Source: Methanoregulaceae archaeon (lineage in GTDB: Archaea > Halobacteriota > Methanomicrobia > Methanomicrobiales > Methanospirillaceae). Taken from it: DNA of 6,082 nucleotides. The stretch is taken from assembly GCA_019695435.1 (NCBI GenBank), contig JACTVF010000153.1, positions 1 to 6,082 of the forward strand. Direction: 5' to 3'. Made by a program: the position numbers and the translations under genes. Every line of letters starts with the position of its first letter. The first letter of the stretch is position 1. The notes beneath the pieces were generated by a model that ran no database searches, was not told the origin of the DNA, and worked only from the letters and a program-made list of their open reading frames with translations. Positions 5,005 through 6,082 of the stretch are shown here, one piece after another.

Positions 5005-5089
5005 TGCGAGGGGAGGGATTTGAACCCGCGAACTTCTTCAAGAACAGATCTTGAGTCTGCCTCCGTTGGCCAAGCTTGGATACCCTCGC
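5005..5089 (-). tRNA. tRNA-Leu (anticodon CAA)
   Basis: The 85-nt gene decodes UUG. The acceptor stem GCGAGGG/CCCTCGC pairs at all seven positions, with discriminator A (5005) and no encoded CCA. D stem TCC/GGA surrounds a loop containing GG. The anticodon stem GCAGA/TCTGT (one G-U) encloses CTCAAGA, with CAA at 5051-5053. The variable arm is long (14 nt, type II), as expected for Leu, and the T loop is TTCAAAT. There is no intron. One oddity: the T stem GCGGG/CCCTC has a C-U mismatch at the second pair (C at 5028, U at 5014), tRNA positions 50 and 64. It lies 54 bp downstream of polC on the same strand. Confidence 0.95.
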
Positions 5090-5116
5090 GCCTGTGTGGG
5101 ATTATGTTGGCGACGG

Positions 5117-5127
5117 GAATAAATAAG
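5117..5127 (-). promoter_or_regulatory. TATA-like box A of tRNA-Leu
   Basis: On the - strand this reads CTTATTTATTC, the only A/T-rich block between the polC stop and the tRNA. Its centre lies about 33 nt upstream of the mature tRNA 5' end. With the usual archaeal spacing of about 25-27 nt from box A, this would give a leader of a few nucleotides, removed by RNase P. A purine-rich BRE is not obvious. Confidence 0.5.
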
Positions 5128-5143
5128 GTACCTGATCGGGAGA

Positions 5144-6082
5144 TCACATGAAATCCGCGAGACCCAGCTGCTCCTGCTTCTCCTCGCCAAACGTCGATTC
5201 GATGGCAATGTCGAGCACCTCGACCCGCTGCCGGCAATATTCCGACACCTTGTATTTTTTCACCATCGCACGCGACACTTCAAGGTATTTTTTGACCGAC
5301 CCTTCGTGCACGGTCGGGATGATATTGCCGTTGCAGATCCCTTTGCCCTTAAACTTCGTGCACTTGCCGGCAAGCGGCATCCGCCGGTAACTCGCATTGC
5401 ACTTGGTGCACCGGAACTTCTGCTTGGAGAACGCGGAGAGGTTCCCCATCAGGTCGCGGATGAAGTGCGTATTCAACACCCGTTCGGCCACATCGTCCGC
5501 ATCGACGGCCCGGATCTTCTCGGCCAGATCGAGTTCTGCCTCAAGTTTCTCGGACATGGTCTTGAGCTGCGTGTAGGTAGACTCCAATGGCCCTGACGAT
5601 ATGTCCGAGGTGTCGTGCGTGAAGAAGAAACCCTCCAGCTGCTGCGGGGTCCCGATCCTCCGCTCGACCCGGTCGATGAGTGGCTCGACATCCTTTGCCT
5701 TTGCATAGTTCAGGCCGGCTTCGTAGAGTTCGAGCGGGTAACCCTTCCCCACATCCAGGTTCAAGGCCTCCTTGTCGATCTCTGCCGGGTCGATACGGCT
5801 CGTAAGCACCAAGGGTGCATCCATCGTTCCGCCACGGGTCTGGGGCAAAAACGAGCGGGAGAAATTCAACAGGCCATCCATGAGAAGCATGATACAGTCC
5901 TCATCGCCGTCGCACTGCCCGGTGAAGATACCATTCGCGACCAGCGTATGGTCATCTGCAACCGTCAGGCAGTACACCCGGTCTTCAAGCAACGCCACGG
6001 TCTCGACCGCTGCGATCCGGTCGGTGATCACTGCCCCGCCTTCGTAGACCGGTACAGCATCCCCGGCCTTTACCTCCATCGC
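5144..6082 (-). CDS. polC: DNA polymerase D large subunit DP2, C-terminal part with intein end (partial)
   Basis: DP2 is the catalytic subunit of the archaeal replicative family D polymerase. The window holds the last 312 codons; the gene continues beyond the right edge. Counting from the Met at 6079, residues 1-55 are the C-terminal end of an intein, and the extein resumes at Cys56 with [20 protein letters not shown], the catalytic Asp motif (D57, D59, D61). Conserved DP2 blocks follow: [60 protein letters not shown] zinc-binding module uses C224, C227, C240 and C249 ([12 protein letters not shown]...[14 protein letters not shown]). The last eight residues, QLGLADFM, fit a PCNA-interacting motif QxxLxxF-aromatic, with Met in the last place. 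The protein is shorter after the zinc module than the Pyrococcus one. The stop is TGA (5144-5146). The region is clearly more GC-rich than the pilin operon. Confidence 0.97.
   Translation of the reverse strand, partial: AMEVKAGDAVPVYEGGAVITDRIAAVETVALLEDRVYCLTVADDHTLVANGIFTGQCDGDEDCIMLLMDGLLNFSRSFLPQTRGGTMDAPLVLTSRIDPAEIDKEALNLDVGKGYPLELYEAGLNYAKAKDVEPLIDRVERRIGTPQQLEGFFFTHDTSDISSGPLESTYTQLKTMSEKLEAELDLAEKIRAVDADDVAERVLNTHFIRDLMGNLSAFSKQKFRCTKCNASYRRMPLAGKCTKFKGKGICNGNIIPTVHEGSVKKYLEVSRAMVKKYKVSEYCRQRVEVLDIAIESTFGEEKQEQLGLADFM
5915..6082 (-). other. Intein C-terminal segment within polC
   Basis: This segment encodes the splicing C-terminus of an intein. Block F is [17 protein letters not shown] and block G is NGIFTGQ followed by extein Cys56. 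A preceding VPVYEGG...[12 protein letters not shown] strand pair fits the Hint fold before block F. The penultimate residue is Gly instead of the usual His and the last residue is Gln instead of Asn. C-terminal Gln is known from the Pyrococcus abyssi DP2 (PolII) intein, so this looks like an allele of the same insertion site rather than a dead element. Whether a homing endonuclease domain is present cannot be seen, because the N-terminal part lies beyond the window. Splicing would restore the junction in front of DGDED. Confidence 0.9.

Noticed and set aside
5148..6047. Several + strand ORFs opposite polC (5148-5390, 5306-5596, 5772-6047)
   Set aside because: They are antisense to a clearly conserved DP2 sequence; GC-rich coding DNA often leaves the opposite strand open.

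Overview
The window looks like a chromosomal segment of a methanogenic euryarchaeon, most likely Methanomicrobiales (Methanoregula-like). This placement is inference. It rests on the large subunit of the archaeal family D DNA polymerase, a tRNA-Leu gene without encoded CCA, tightly overlapping genes with strong GGAGGTG ribosome binding sites, and a run of pilin-like membrane proteins whose N-termini match families I remember from methanogens and haloarchaea.

Layout. (1) Positions 1-3816, + strand: an operon of six genes, the first cut by the window edge. They overlap by 4, 7, 13 and 23 bp, and the last two are 3 bp apart. Five of them (530-1651, 1645-2199, 2187-2546, 2524-2973, 2977-3816) share one plan: a very short N-terminal leader, one hydrophobic helix, then an extracytoplasmic domain rich in N, T, S, Y and N-glycosylation sequons. 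This is the plan of archaeal type IV pilin-like (class III) proteins, so the operon probably encodes minor pilins of a surface appendage or secretion pseudopilus. The motor ATPase, platform protein and prepilin peptidase are not in the window. (2) Positions 3817-4155: an AT-rich intergenic region with several oligo-T tracts (operon terminator), a perfect 14-bp palindrome, a hairpin, and a strong 14-bp inverted repeat followed by T5. (3) Positions 4156-4362: a possible small 68-residue Pro-rich protein. (4) Positions 4363-5004: a region with no convincing intact gene. It holds a degenerate array of about 64-bp repeats (about 4570-4911) that reads on the + strand as a broken amphipathic-helix repeat protein. 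(5) Positions 5005-5089, - strand: tRNA-Leu(CAA) with its own TATA-like box and T6 terminator. (6) Positions 5144-6082, - strand: the 3' end of polC (DP2), beginning inside an intein whose last residues are Gly-Gln rather than His-Asn. The intein sits immediately before the catalytic DGDED motif.

The pilus operon and polC converge on the intergenic region. The most interesting points are the unusual intein C-terminus at the polymerase active site, the uncharacterised pilin-like operon with its acidic leaders and heavily sequon-loaded 373-residue member, the structured leader in front of the small ORF, and the degenerate 64-bp repeat array.
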